From positions 1 through 5,256 of the forward strand of contig JAPUKM010000224.1 in the NCBI GenBank assembly GCA_027295645.1: a stretch of 5,256 nucleotides of DNA, given 5' to 3'. The position numbers and the translations under genes were made by a program. Source of the stretch: Chloroflexota bacterium. Lineage in GTDB: Bacteria > Chloroflexota > Dehalococcoidia > Lucifugimonadales > JAPUKM01. Of this stretch, positions 1 to 5,256 are shown piece by piece (position 1 is the first letter of the stretch; the number at the start of each line of letters is the position of its first letter). The notes under the pieces are model-generated. The model was not told where the DNA came from. It saw only the letters and a list, made by a program, of their open reading frames with translations, and made no database searches.

Positions 1-1
1 A

Positions 2-517
2 GGCCCGACGGTGGCGTTCATCGCGGGGTACCTCTCCCACCTGATCGCAGACGAGACGTGGATCGTCCGTATGTACCGCCCCTATTTTGGAGACGCCGGC
101 GTCTTCGGCGACGATGTCGAGGGCAATATCATGGACCGTACCCTCCAGCTGGAGCTGGACCTGCGTGCCGCTCGGGCGGGCCGTGGCCTGTTCGACGTCA
201 GGGAGCATTTAGCCGATGCCGCCTCAGAGGTGGAGGTGGACTTCATGCCCCAGGAGACCCTGGTCCAGTGGCAGGAATGGCTCATCAACCGGTCAGAGGT
301 CCAGTTTTCCTGGGAACGGCTCCGGTTCATGGTGCAACGGCAGTACCCGGATGTAGGTGAGGACGGCAGTATCATGCGGCGCGTGGACCGGTTCATCAGC
401 TCGCTTCCCCAGGGGCTGGAGCAGATATTCGCACGGGTGCCCAGCCAGGACCTGGAGGCGTACAGGGAGGGTACTATTCGAGAGTGGGTCCGCGTGACGG
501 GGGAGTACCTCTCGTGA
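2..517 (+). CDS. Zinc-dependent phospholipase C-like protein, 3' part (5' end outside window)
   Basis: The frame is already open at the first complete codon (nt 2-4), so the gene begins upstream of the window. The motif GYLSHLIADETW, near nt 26-61, resembles the His/Asp metal-binding helix of the zinc-dependent phospholipase C family (Pfam Zn_dep_PLPC). Proteins of this kind in Chloroflexota carry the same 'SHL-AD-W' signature followed by 'YRPYF'. The remaining roughly 140 residues look helical and charged, with no signal peptide or membrane segment, and I recognise no further motif. With most metal ligands out of view, enzymatic activity cannot be judged and the substrate is unknown. The TGA stop overlaps the hisD start as GTGA, so the two genes are probably translationally coupled, although no role in histidine synthesis is known for this family. 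Alternative: a hypothetical protein with only a remnant of the fold. Confidence 0.62.
   Translation, partial: GPTVAFIAGYLSHLIADETWIVRMYRPYFGDAGVFGDDVEGNIMDRTLQLELDLRAARAGRGLFDVREHLADAASEVEVDFMPQETLVQWQEWLINRSEVQFSWERLRFMVQRQYPDVGEDGSIMRRVDRFISSLPQGLEQIFARVPSQDLEAYREGTIREWVRVTGEYLS
499..505 (+). promoter_or_regulatory. Ribosome binding site deciding the hisD start
   Basis: GGGGGAG lies 8 nt before the GTG at 514, inside the end of the preceding gene. It supports GTG 514 over the GTG at 484 in the same frame, which would add ten residues and a longer overlap. Confidence 0.55.
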
Positions 518-1869
518 GGTACCTCCGGGGGATAGAGGAGGCCAGGAGCTTCGTCCGGGAACGAGGCGACTTCGCCACGTCCGCGGAGGTGCCTCAGGAG
601 GTCGCTCAGCGCATCAAGGCCATCGTGGGCCGGGCGATGTCGCCCGCCGAGCTTGTGGGCTACATCATCCAAGAGGTACGCTTGCGGGGCGACGAGGCGG
701 TGCGCGACTTTTCTCTCCGCATTGACGGAGTGAAGCTGGAAGCGTTGGAGGTCTCCCAGGCAGACCTCCGGGTGGCAAGAGAGGCAGCGCCAAGGGAGCT
801 TGTTACCGCCCTGGAGTTTGCCGCCCAGCGCGTGCGTGAGTTCGCCGTCGCTGCTCTACCCAAGAGCTGGCACGACTCCGACACCGGGCTGGGCGAGATG
901 GTAGTCCCTATCGAGCGGGTGGGCCTCTACGTGCCCGGAGGCACGGCGGCCTACCCCTCCACTGTGATCATGACCGCCGTAACCGCCAGGGCCGCCGGAG
1001 TCCGGGATCTGCTCATGTGCACTCCGCCCCGCAAGGAAGGCGGAGTATTGCCAGCTATCGCCGCCGCGGCACATATCGCCGGGGTGGACCGCGTGTTCAG
1101 CATCGGTGGTGCCCAGGCCATCGCAGCCATGGCATTCGGCACGGCCTCCGTGCCACGGGTTGACAAGGTGTGCGGCCCGGGCAACATATTCGTCACACTG
1201 GCCAAGCAGCAGCTGTACGGCCAGGTCGGCATCGACGGCCTCTACGGGCCTACGGAGACGGTCGCCGTGGCCGACGACTCCACCGACCCTCGCCTGTGCG
1301 CCGCCGACCTGCTCGCCCAGGCGGAGCACGACCTGCTGGCCACTCCCATACTCGTTACAACGTCGGAACGGCTGAGCCGGCGTGTGGACAAGGAGATGCA
1401 ACGGCAGTTGCCGAGCCTGGAGCGGAGGGAGATCGTCACAGCATCACTGGAAAGGCAGGGCACCACGATCTTGGTGCGGGACATGGAGGAGGCCATTGAG
1501 GTGGCCAACCTCATTGCGCCGGAGCACCTGTGCCTGATGGTCCAGGAGCCGTGGAGATGGCTGGACAGGGTCCGAAACGCCGGGACGGTGTTTGTCGGCG
1601 AGGGCACGCCCGAGGCCACCGGCGACTACGTTGCCGGCCCCAGCCACACCATTCCTACCCAGGGCACGGCGCGGTTCTCGTCGTACCTTGGTGTCGACCA
1701 GTTTCTCAAGAAGGTCCCGGTAGTGGCGCTGGCTCCGGATGTGGTCCAGCAGCTGGCACTGGCCGCTATGACCATTGCCCGTGCCGAGGGGCTCACCGGC
1801 CACGCCCGTGCCATAGAGCTGCGCACGAACACCACGGGCCAGGAGAACGCAGACGAGGCGGCGTCCTGA
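514..1869 (+). CDS. hisD: Histidinol dehydrogenase HisD
   Basis: HisD is a zinc enzyme that oxidises L-histidinol twice with NAD+ to give L-histidine, the last two steps of the pathway; it is cytoplasmic. The GTG start at 514 gives 451 residues, close to the usual 420-440. Family blocks are plain and in order: GLYVPGGTAAYPS, IGGAQAIAAMAFGT, CGPGNIFVTLAKQ, LLAQAEHDLL, APEHLCL and GDYVAGPSHTIPT. Aligned to the E. coli enzyme, the zinc ligands are Q269, H272, D371 and H430, and the catalytic pair is E337-H338; all are present, so it should be active. The usual 'AGPSE' segment reads LYGPTET at 243-249, a conservative change at the substrate-side serine. The start overlaps the previous stop as GTGA, and hisC follows after 25 nt. 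Paralogues act on other alcohols, but the his neighbours make HisD by far the best call. Confidence 0.96.
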   Translation: MRYLRGIEEARSFVRERGDFATSAEVPQEVAQRIKAIVGRAMSPAELVGYIIQEVRLRGDEAVRDFSLRIDGVKLEALEVSQADLRVAREAAPRELVTALEFAAQRVREFAVAALPKSWHDSDTGLGEMVVPIERVGLYVPGGTAAYPSTVIMTAVTARAAGVRDLLMCTPPRKEGGVLPAIAAAAHIAGVDRVFSIGGAQAIAAMAFGTASVPRVDKVCGPGNIFVTLAKQQLYGQVGIDGLYGPTETVAVADDSTDPRLCAADLLAQAEHDLLATPILVTTSERLSRRVDKEMQRQLPSLERREIVTASLERQGTTILVRDMEEAIEVANLIAPEHLCLMVQEPWRWLDRVRNAGTVFVGEGTPEATGDYVAGPSHTIPTQGTARFSSYLGVDQFLKKVPVVALAPDVVQQLALAAMTIARAEGLTGHARAIELRTNTTGQENADEAAS

Positions 1870-1894
1870 AGAGCGTGTCATATCGAATGCCGTC

Positions 1895-2992
1895 ATGACT
1901 AAGCCCACCGACATCCGCAAACTGATGCGGCCCCATCTGCTGGACATGCAGCCCTACGAAGGCGTCGAGCCCCCGGAGGTTCTCGCCCAGCGGGCGGGTA
2001 TTCCCGCCGACCGCATCGTCAAGCTGAACGCCAACGAAAACCCGTACGGTCCATCGCCCAAGGTGGCGGATGCGCTGGCGCACTATACGGCGTACCCCAT
2101 CTACCCCGATCCCGAGCAGCGCCGGGTGCGTGAGGCCATCGCAGAGTATGCCGACACCACACCCGACAGGGTCGTGGCCGGCGTGGGCAGCGACGAGCTC
2201 ATTGATCTGCTGATGCGCCTGTTCCTTGAGCCGGGCGATGGTGTGGTCCAGTGCACACCCACATTCGGCATGTACGCGAGCTTCGCCCAGGTCTGTGGGG
2301 CCAAGCTCATCTCGGTGCCCAGAGACGAACTTTTCGACATCGATGTAGCGGGCATCCGCGAAGCGGCGAACCAGGGGGCGAAGATGGTGTTCATCCCCTC
2401 GCCCAACAATCCCACCGGCAACCTGGTCAGCGAAGCCGATGTCCACGAACTCCTGGACACCGGCATGGTGGTGGTGGTGGATGAGGCCTACTACGAGTTC
2501 GCCGGCTCCACCGTGGCGTCGCTGGTATCCGCCTACTCCAACCTGGTGGTGCTGCGGACCTTCAGCTAGTGGGCCGGCCTGGCCAGCCTCCGTCTGGGCT
2601 ATGGCATCATGGACCCGGTGGTGGCCGAGCGGCTGATGACCATCAAGCCGCCGTACAACATCACCGTCGCATCGGAACTGGCCCTCTTCGCCTCCCTGGA
2701 GGACAGCGATCTGCTGTTTTCGAGAGCCAGGGCCCTGGTGGAGGCTAGAGAGGAGCTGTCCCAACGCCTGGCCGAATTCAAGGAGCTGACCCCCTGGCCC
2801 TCCAGCGCCAACTTTATTCTCTGTCGCGGCCCCCAGGGCAGAGGTAGCTGGCTGTATGATGAGCTGGCGAGGCGCGGCGTGTTCGTGCGCTACTACAGCA
2901 CTCCGCCTATTGAGGACTTCCTCCGAATAAGCGTGGGACTTCCGGAGCAAAACGAGGCCCTGGTCACAGCGTTGCGCGAAATCCTTTCGTAG
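1895..2992 (+). pseudogene. hisC: Histidinol-phosphate aminotransferase HisC, interrupted by TAG at the catalytic lysine
   Basis: HisC is a fold-type I pyridoxal-phosphate aminotransferase that moves an amino group from glutamate to imidazole-acetol phosphate, making histidinol phosphate. The frame spans 366 codons including the final stop, the normal family size, but codon 225 (2567-2569) is TAG. Both sides stay in the same frame and are fully conserved. Before it: LNANENPYGPSP, YPDPEQ, GVGSDELIDLL, PNNPTG (170-175, cofactor Asn), VVDEAYYEF (D196 pairs with the pyridine nitrogen) and VLRTFS. After it: WAGLASLRLGYG with phosphate-binding R233, and FLRISVG with R344. The family pattern RTFS-K-WAGLA puts the Schiff-base lysine exactly at the TAG, one base (AAG to TAG) from sense. 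Plain termination leaves 224 residues without lysine or C-terminal domain, which would be inactive. A restart at ATG 2609 would also lack the lysine. Possible causes are a recent null mutation, a sequencing or assembly error, or amber suppression. No strong ribosome site precedes ATG 1895. Confidence 0.9.
2567..2569 (+). other. In-frame TAG replacing the PLP-lysine codon of hisC
   Basis: The codons run acc-ttc-agc-TAG-tgg-gcc-ggc, that is T-F-S-stop-W-A-G. Fold-type I aminotransferases of this branch have lysine at this place. The spacing from here to the phosphate-binding arginine (8 residues, 225 to 233) equals K214 to R222 in E. coli HisC. No frameshift or other stop occurs in the gene. 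Confidence 0.93.
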
Positions 2993-2993
2993 C

Positions 2994-3026
2994 TATTGAA
3001 TGCTATGGTAAAGTATTGAAGCTATG
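2994..3026 (+). repeat. Imperfect direct repeat at the hisC-hisB junction, ending on the hisB ATG
   Basis: TATTGAATGCTATG (2994-3007) and TATTGAAGCTATG (3014-3026) are identical apart from one missing T, and start 20 nt apart. They fill nearly all of the 31-nt spacer, an AT-rich island in otherwise GC-rich DNA. The second copy ends on the hisB start codon. The first copy's ATG (3005) opens a four-codon frame (M-V-K-Y) that stops at 3017-3019, just before hisB. The segment TGCTATGGT resembles an extended -10 element, but no convincing -35 is spaced to it. It could be a duplicated start region, an operator with sites about two helical turns apart, or chance. The repeat itself is certain; its function is inferred and weak. 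Confidence 0.4.
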
Positions 3027-3839
3027 ACACAAAAGCGGACGCCCCGTAGAAAAGACAGGAGACCCCCTAGAGGGTACGTTTCCCTGGCCCGCCGTGCCGG
3101 CGAACTTGGGATGACCGTTGCCTCTCTGCGGCGGTACGTCAACCTTGGCGGCGTCAACGGCCAGTCGGTAAAGGTGGGGAACCGCATCTACGTTGCGCCG
3201 GACCTTGCCCCGACACCGGCCAGGCGCCGCGGGGGCGCGGCAGTGGCCGGGCGTAGGGCGTCTCTGACCCGGGAGACCGGCGAGACCCGGGTCTCCGTTG
3301 AGGTTGCGCTGGACGGTCGAGGGCGGTACCGCGTCCGCACGGGGAACGCCATGCTGGACCACCTGCTCCAGCAGCTTGCCCGGCATGGACTCCTGGACCT
3401 GACCGTGGAGGCCCAGGGCGACGCCGTCCCTGATGCCCACCACCTGGTTGAGGATGTCGCCATCACCCTTGGCCGAGCCTTGCGCCAGGCGGTCGGAGAG
3501 GGTCGCGGGATTCGGCGCATGGGCCATGCCACAGTTCCCCTGGACGAGGCGCTGGCCCAGGTGACCGTCGACATCGGGGGCAGGGGCTACGCCGTCGTGG
3601 AGACGGGGCTGGAGAATCGGACACTTGGGGACCTGGGTGGCGACCTGGTGGGCCATTTCCTGGAGCGGCTGGCTTTGGAGGGGGGCATGAACCTCCACTG
3701 CAGAGTCCTGGCCGACGGGGACCCCCACCACGTGGCTGAAGCTCTGTTCAAGGCCCTGGCGCGTGCTCTGCGGATAGCGGTGGAGCTTGACCCAAGAGCG
3801 GCGGGAGAGGTGCCCAGCACCAAGGGCACGATATCGTAG
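3024..3839 (+). CDS. hisB: Imidazoleglycerol-phosphate dehydratase HisB with N-terminal helix-turn-helix-like extension
   Basis: HisB removes water from imidazoleglycerol phosphate to give imidazole-acetol phosphate, the substrate of HisC. The dehydratase domain fills residues 80-271. The eight dimanganese ligands of the family appear at family spacing: H113 (in MLDHLL), H139-H140-E143 (HHLVED), H211 (VGHFLE) and H235-H236-E239 (HHVAEALFKA). RRMGHA (164-169) and the terminal PSTKGT are also present, so it should be active. Numbering is shifted by about 68 against the plant enzyme, which shows the extension. Residues 1-17 are strongly basic. Residues 18-65 follow the excisionase/MerR pattern: helix LARRAGELG, turn, helix TVASLRRYV, then a wing ending VGNRIYVAPDL. 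A basic linker follows (68-78). No stop separates the two parts, so one fused protein is the simplest reading. An internal GTG (3243) after GGGGG could yield a standard 198-residue HisB. The gene ends in tandem TAG codons. Confidence 0.93.
   Translation: MTQKRTPRRKDRRPPRGYVSLARRAGELGMTVASLRRYVNLGGVNGQSVKVGNRIYVAPDLAPTPARRRGGAAVAGRRASLTRETGETRVSVEVALDGRGRYRVRTGNAMLDHLLQQLARHGLLDLTVEAQGDAVPDAHHLVEDVAITLGRALRQAVGEGRGIRRMGHATVPLDEALAQVTVDIGGRGYAVVETGLENRTLGDLGGDLVGHFLERLALEGGMNLHCRVLADGDPHHVAEALFKALARALRIAVELDPRAAGEVPSTKGTIS
3075..3218 (+). other. Region encoding an excisionase/MerR-like winged helix-turn-helix at the HisB N-terminus
   Basis: Residues 18-65 of HisB match the shape of small excisionase-type DNA-binding domains: a first helix rich in A/R/L, a short turn at GM, a recognition-type helix TVASLRRYV, then a glycine-bounded hairpin (GGVNG, KVGNRIYV) with the characteristic closing P-D-L. 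IGPD proteins normally lack this. The match is by eye, and DNA binding is not shown. Confidence 0.5.
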
Positions 3840-3861
3840 TAGGGCGGGTGAGATCAGGGAC

Positions 3862-4110
3862 TCACGCCTCTTCCAGCTCGAACCTGTACTCCTCGATCAC
3901 CGGGTTCGCCAGGAGCTTGTCGCACATCTCCTCCACCTGCGCCTCCGCCCGCTTACGGTCCGACTCCGCGACTTTGATCTGAATGTATTTCCCCGCTCGT
4001 ACGTCTGACACCGTGGAGAACCCCAGACTCTTGAGCCCGCCGAGCACGGTACGTCCCTGCGGGTCGTTCACCGTGGACTTGAGCGTCACGTATATCTTGG
4101 CCAGGAACAT
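3862..4110 (-). CDS. purS: Phosphoribosylformylglycinamidine synthase subunit PurS
   Basis: PurS is the small structural subunit that joins the amidotransferase PurQ to PurL, forming the three-part FGAM synthase of purine synthesis; it helps ammonia pass from PurQ to PurL. The 82-residue product has normal family length and near-consensus motifs: AKIYVTLK, DPQGRTVLGGLKSLGF, VSDVRAGKYIQI and EEMCDKLLANPVIEEY. ATG 4110 is chosen over GTG 4113 because GGAAGG (4116-4121) lies 5 nt before ATG but only 2 nt before GTG. It follows the DUF3105 lipoprotein gene by 12 nt in the same frame, so it is probably the last gene of that transcript. purQ and purL normally follow purS, but here the next gene is the converging hisB, so they must lie elsewhere. 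The TGA stop is 22 nt from the hisB stop. Confidence 0.96.
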   Translation of the reverse strand: MFLAKIYVTLKSTVNDPQGRTVLGGLKSLGFSTVSDVRAGKYIQIKVAESDRKRAEAQVEEMCDKLLANPVIEEYRFELEEA

Positions 4111-4115
4111 CACGA

Positions 4116-4121
4116 CCTTCC
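4116..4121 (-). promoter_or_regulatory. Ribosome binding site of purS
   Basis: GGAAGG on the minus strand lies 5 nt before ATG 4110, in the 12-nt gap after the lipoprotein stop. It decides for ATG 4110 over the adjacent GTG 4113. Confidence 0.7.
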
Positions 4122-4122
4122 G

Positions 4123-4623
4123 CTACCCGCAGGGCACTCGCTCTGGGCCCTTTCTAATGTAGGCGTCCACAAACTGTTGCAGCCGCTCTTCGTCGTAGGA
4201 ATCCATCGTGTCGCGCACACCCCAGGCGGTGACCGCTACGGTGAATTGCATGTCTGGGTACGGTGCAACGACCAGGAAGCAGGGGAAGTCGCTCTGTTGC
4301 TGTGCGAACCTCCGTAGCTGGGTTATCAGATTCTGGTCTTCAGTGTTGTACTGGATCATAATGCCGCTATGCTCCAGGTTGTGCACCTGCCGTTCATTGG
4401 GTAACGGCTCTGATTTTATACCCCAGGGAGCGGGAGTTGTACTGGATACACCCCAATGAGGCCCCGAGGTTGGGGGGGCGCTGTTGTACCCGGTGAAGGT
4501 CTGGCCGTCTGCGATGTGAGGGCCGCCCAGGTCTGAAAATTTCTCCCCCGGTCCGCTGGAGCAGGAAGCCAGCGCAACCGCAAGGACCGCCATTCCAACC
4601 GTGCCAAGTATGCGTGCTCTCAT
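4123..4623 (-). CDS. DUF3105 family lipoprotein
   Basis: This is a 166-residue exported protein of the DUF3105 family, whose biochemical role is not known to me. The N-terminus is a lipoprotein signal: M-R-A-R, a hydrophobic stretch (5-19), then lipobox LASC with C21 as the lipidation site, so the mature protein should be anchored on the outer face of the cytoplasmic membrane. DUF3105 marks follow: PHIADGQTF (H36), NSAPPTSGPHW (H56) and RQVHNLEHSG (H81, H85), then IQYN, FPCFLVVAPYP, VTAWG and a final PC. The clustered histidines suggest a metal or catalytic site, which is inference. C115 and C165 are matched in the neighbouring paralogue and could form a disulfide. The start ATG has AAGGAG 5 nt upstream. 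The gene lies 9 nt after the paralogue and 12 nt before purS. TAG stop. Confidence 0.88.
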   Translation of the reverse strand: MRARILGTVGMAVLAVALASCSSGPGEKFSDLGGPHIADGQTFTGYNSAPPTSGPHWGVSSTTPAPWGIKSEPLPNERQVHNLEHSGIMIQYNTEDQNLITQLRRFAQQQSDFPCFLVVAPYPDMQFTVAVTAWGVRDTMDSYDEERLQQFVDAYIRKGPERVPCG

Positions 4624-4628
4624 CGAAT

Positions 4629-4634
4629 CTCCTT
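4629..4634 (-). promoter_or_regulatory. Ribosome binding site of the DUF3105 lipoprotein gene
   Basis: AAGGAG on the minus strand lies 5 nt before ATG 4623. It overlaps the TAA stop of the upstream paralogue (TAAGGAG), which points to coupled translation of the two genes. Confidence 0.75.
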
Positions 4635-5241
4635 AACCCTCCTGTAAGACGCACGGCGGAGTCTGGGGCCCAGCGCCGCGGTACGTATCTATGAACTGTT
4701 GAATCCGCTCCCCGTCGACCTCTTCCATAGTCTCGACGGCACCCCAGGCGGTCATCGCCACGGTGGACTCTATAGCGGCGTACGGAGCGACTATAAGATA
4801 GCAGGGGTATTGGCCCTGCCGCTCGACAACCTCCACGAGCGTACCGATGGTCTCCTGGTCTTCGGTGTTGTACTGAAGCAGGACGCCACCCTCCATCAGG
4901 TTCCGCACCTGCCGCTCGTCGCGGATGTCCTCGGTATGGATTCCCCACTCCGCTCCCGTCGGCCAGGAGGGCCCGAATGTCGGCGGACTGGTGGAATAGC
5001 CGAAGTAGTCCGTCCCCTCCGCAAGCACCTGGAAGGGATCCTCATCGATGCTTCCGCTGCGGCCCGTGCCGGTGAACGAGGGGATAAAGAGAGAGATGAT
5101 GATCAGCGCACCGATGAACCCAGATACAAGCAAATACGTGGCGCGCCGGGCTCGCTTCCGCGTCTGGTGCCTTGCCCGTCGCCCTGCGCGTGCGACGGAG
5201 CGTCGTGAACCCTGCCTCTTACTGCTCTCTTGCTGTGCCAA
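4633..5241 (-). CDS. Membrane-anchored DUF3105 paralogue lacking the family histidines
   Basis: This 202-residue protein has a very basic N-terminus (1-33, rich in R/K), one transmembrane segment (about 35-53) and a DUF3105-like domain (about 70-197) predicted outside the cell by the positive-inside rule. It aligns throughout with the next gene: STSPPTFGPSW, DERQVRNL, LLQYNTEDQ, YPCYLIVAPY, MTAWGAVETM and a final PPC. However, the three histidines of the lipoprotein copy (H56, H81, H85) are here S92, R113 and E117, so a histidine-based site would be lost. Cysteines C147 and C197 are kept. The TTG start at 5241 is well supported: an in-frame TAG sits five codons upstream (5254-5256), GAGGAG lies 4 nt before TTG, and no ATG occurs before residue 116. 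It probably arose by tandem duplication and divergence. Function unknown. Confidence 0.85.
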   Translation of the reverse strand: MAQQESSKRQGSRRSVARAGRRARHQTRKRARRATYLLVSGFIGALIIISLFIPSFTGTGRSGSIDEDPFQVLAEGTDYFGYSTSPPTFGPSWPTGAEWGIHTEDIRDERQVRNLMEGGVLLQYNTEDQETIGTLVEVVERQGQYPCYLIVAPYAAIESTVAMTAWGAVETMEEVDGERIQQFIDTYRGAGPQTPPCVLQEG

Positions 5242-5245
5242 ATCG

Positions 5246-5251
5246 CTCCTC
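5246..5251 (-). promoter_or_regulatory. Ribosome binding site supporting a TTG start
   Basis: GAGGAG on the minus strand lies 4 nt before TTG 5241. With the in-frame TAG at 5254-5256, it fixes this rare start codon for the membrane-anchored DUF3105 gene. Confidence 0.7.
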
Positions 5252-5256
5252 GTCTA

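Noticed and set aside
1877..1899. GTCAT...ATGAC inverted repeat and the 8-bp palindrome GTCATGAC at the hisC start
   Set aside because: Five-base arms with a 13-nt loop are expected by chance, and half of the palindrome is simply the coding start.
2467..2480. GTG trinucleotide run in hisC
   Set aside because: It encodes the conserved hydrophobic strand before DEAYYEF; family constraint plus GC-rich codon choice explains it.
1793..2950. Long open frame (385 codons) on the minus strand opposite hisC
   Set aside because: It is antisense to conserved hisD/hisC coding sequence, has no recognisable family and is typical of GC-rich shadow frames.
2609..2992. A separate gene starting at ATG 2609
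   Set aside because: It is the C-terminal part of hisC in the same frame; homology continues upstream to the TAG (WAGLASLRLGYG), so it is not an independent gene.
3003..3731. Minus-strand open frame opposite hisB
   Set aside because: It lies antisense to a fully conserved IGPD domain and shows no motif of its own.
3844..3868. Hairpin between the converging hisB and purS ends (GTGAG 3848-3852 with CTCAC 3861-3865)
   Set aside because: Only five clean base pairs, an 8-nt loop and no T-run on either strand, and it overlaps the purS stop. Too weak to call a terminator.
4394..4948. Minus-strand open frame in another phase across both DUF3105 genes
   Set aside because: The overlapping frames have clear DUF3105 homology, starts and ribosome sites; this frame is Gly/Arg-rich with no motif.

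Overview
This GC-rich bacterial window holds two converging gene groups and almost no non-coding DNA. The gene content (a zinc-dependent phospholipase C-like gene coupled to hisD, a HisC with the motif LNANENPYGPSP, tandem DUF3105 proteins, stand-alone PurS) fits an uncultured-type Chloroflexota, perhaps near Dehalococcoidia/SAR202. That placement is an inference from the look of the proteins, not a computed one.

Plus strand, 1-3839: the 3' end of a phospholipase C-like gene overlaps hisD by four bases (GTGA). Then come hisC (25-nt gap) and hisB (31-nt gap). This is part of a histidine biosynthesis operon: HisB makes imidazole-acetol phosphate, HisC transaminates it to histidinol phosphate, and HisD oxidises histidinol to histidine. 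Two things are unusual. The hisC frame is open from end to end except for one TAG, which sits exactly at the pyridoxal-phosphate lysine codon. HisB carries about 70 extra N-terminal residues that look like an excisionase/MerR-type winged helix-turn-helix, ahead of a complete dehydratase domain with every metal ligand in place.

Minus strand, 5256-3862: two tandem DUF3105 genes, one membrane-anchored and one lipoprotein, lead into purS, the small subunit of the purine enzyme FGAM synthase. Gaps are 9 and 12 nt and each gene has a good Shine-Dalgarno sequence, so this is probably one transcript. The membrane-anchored paralogue has lost the histidines that its lipoprotein neighbour keeps. purS and hisB converge with 22 nt between their stop codons, and no strong terminator is visible there.

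No RNA gene, insertion sequence, CRISPR array or integrase was seen, and no gene-free stretch exceeds about 31 nt. The best candidates for something new are the amber codon at the HisC catalytic lysine, the helix-turn-helix-HisB fusion with a direct repeat at its start codon, and the diverged DUF3105 pair.
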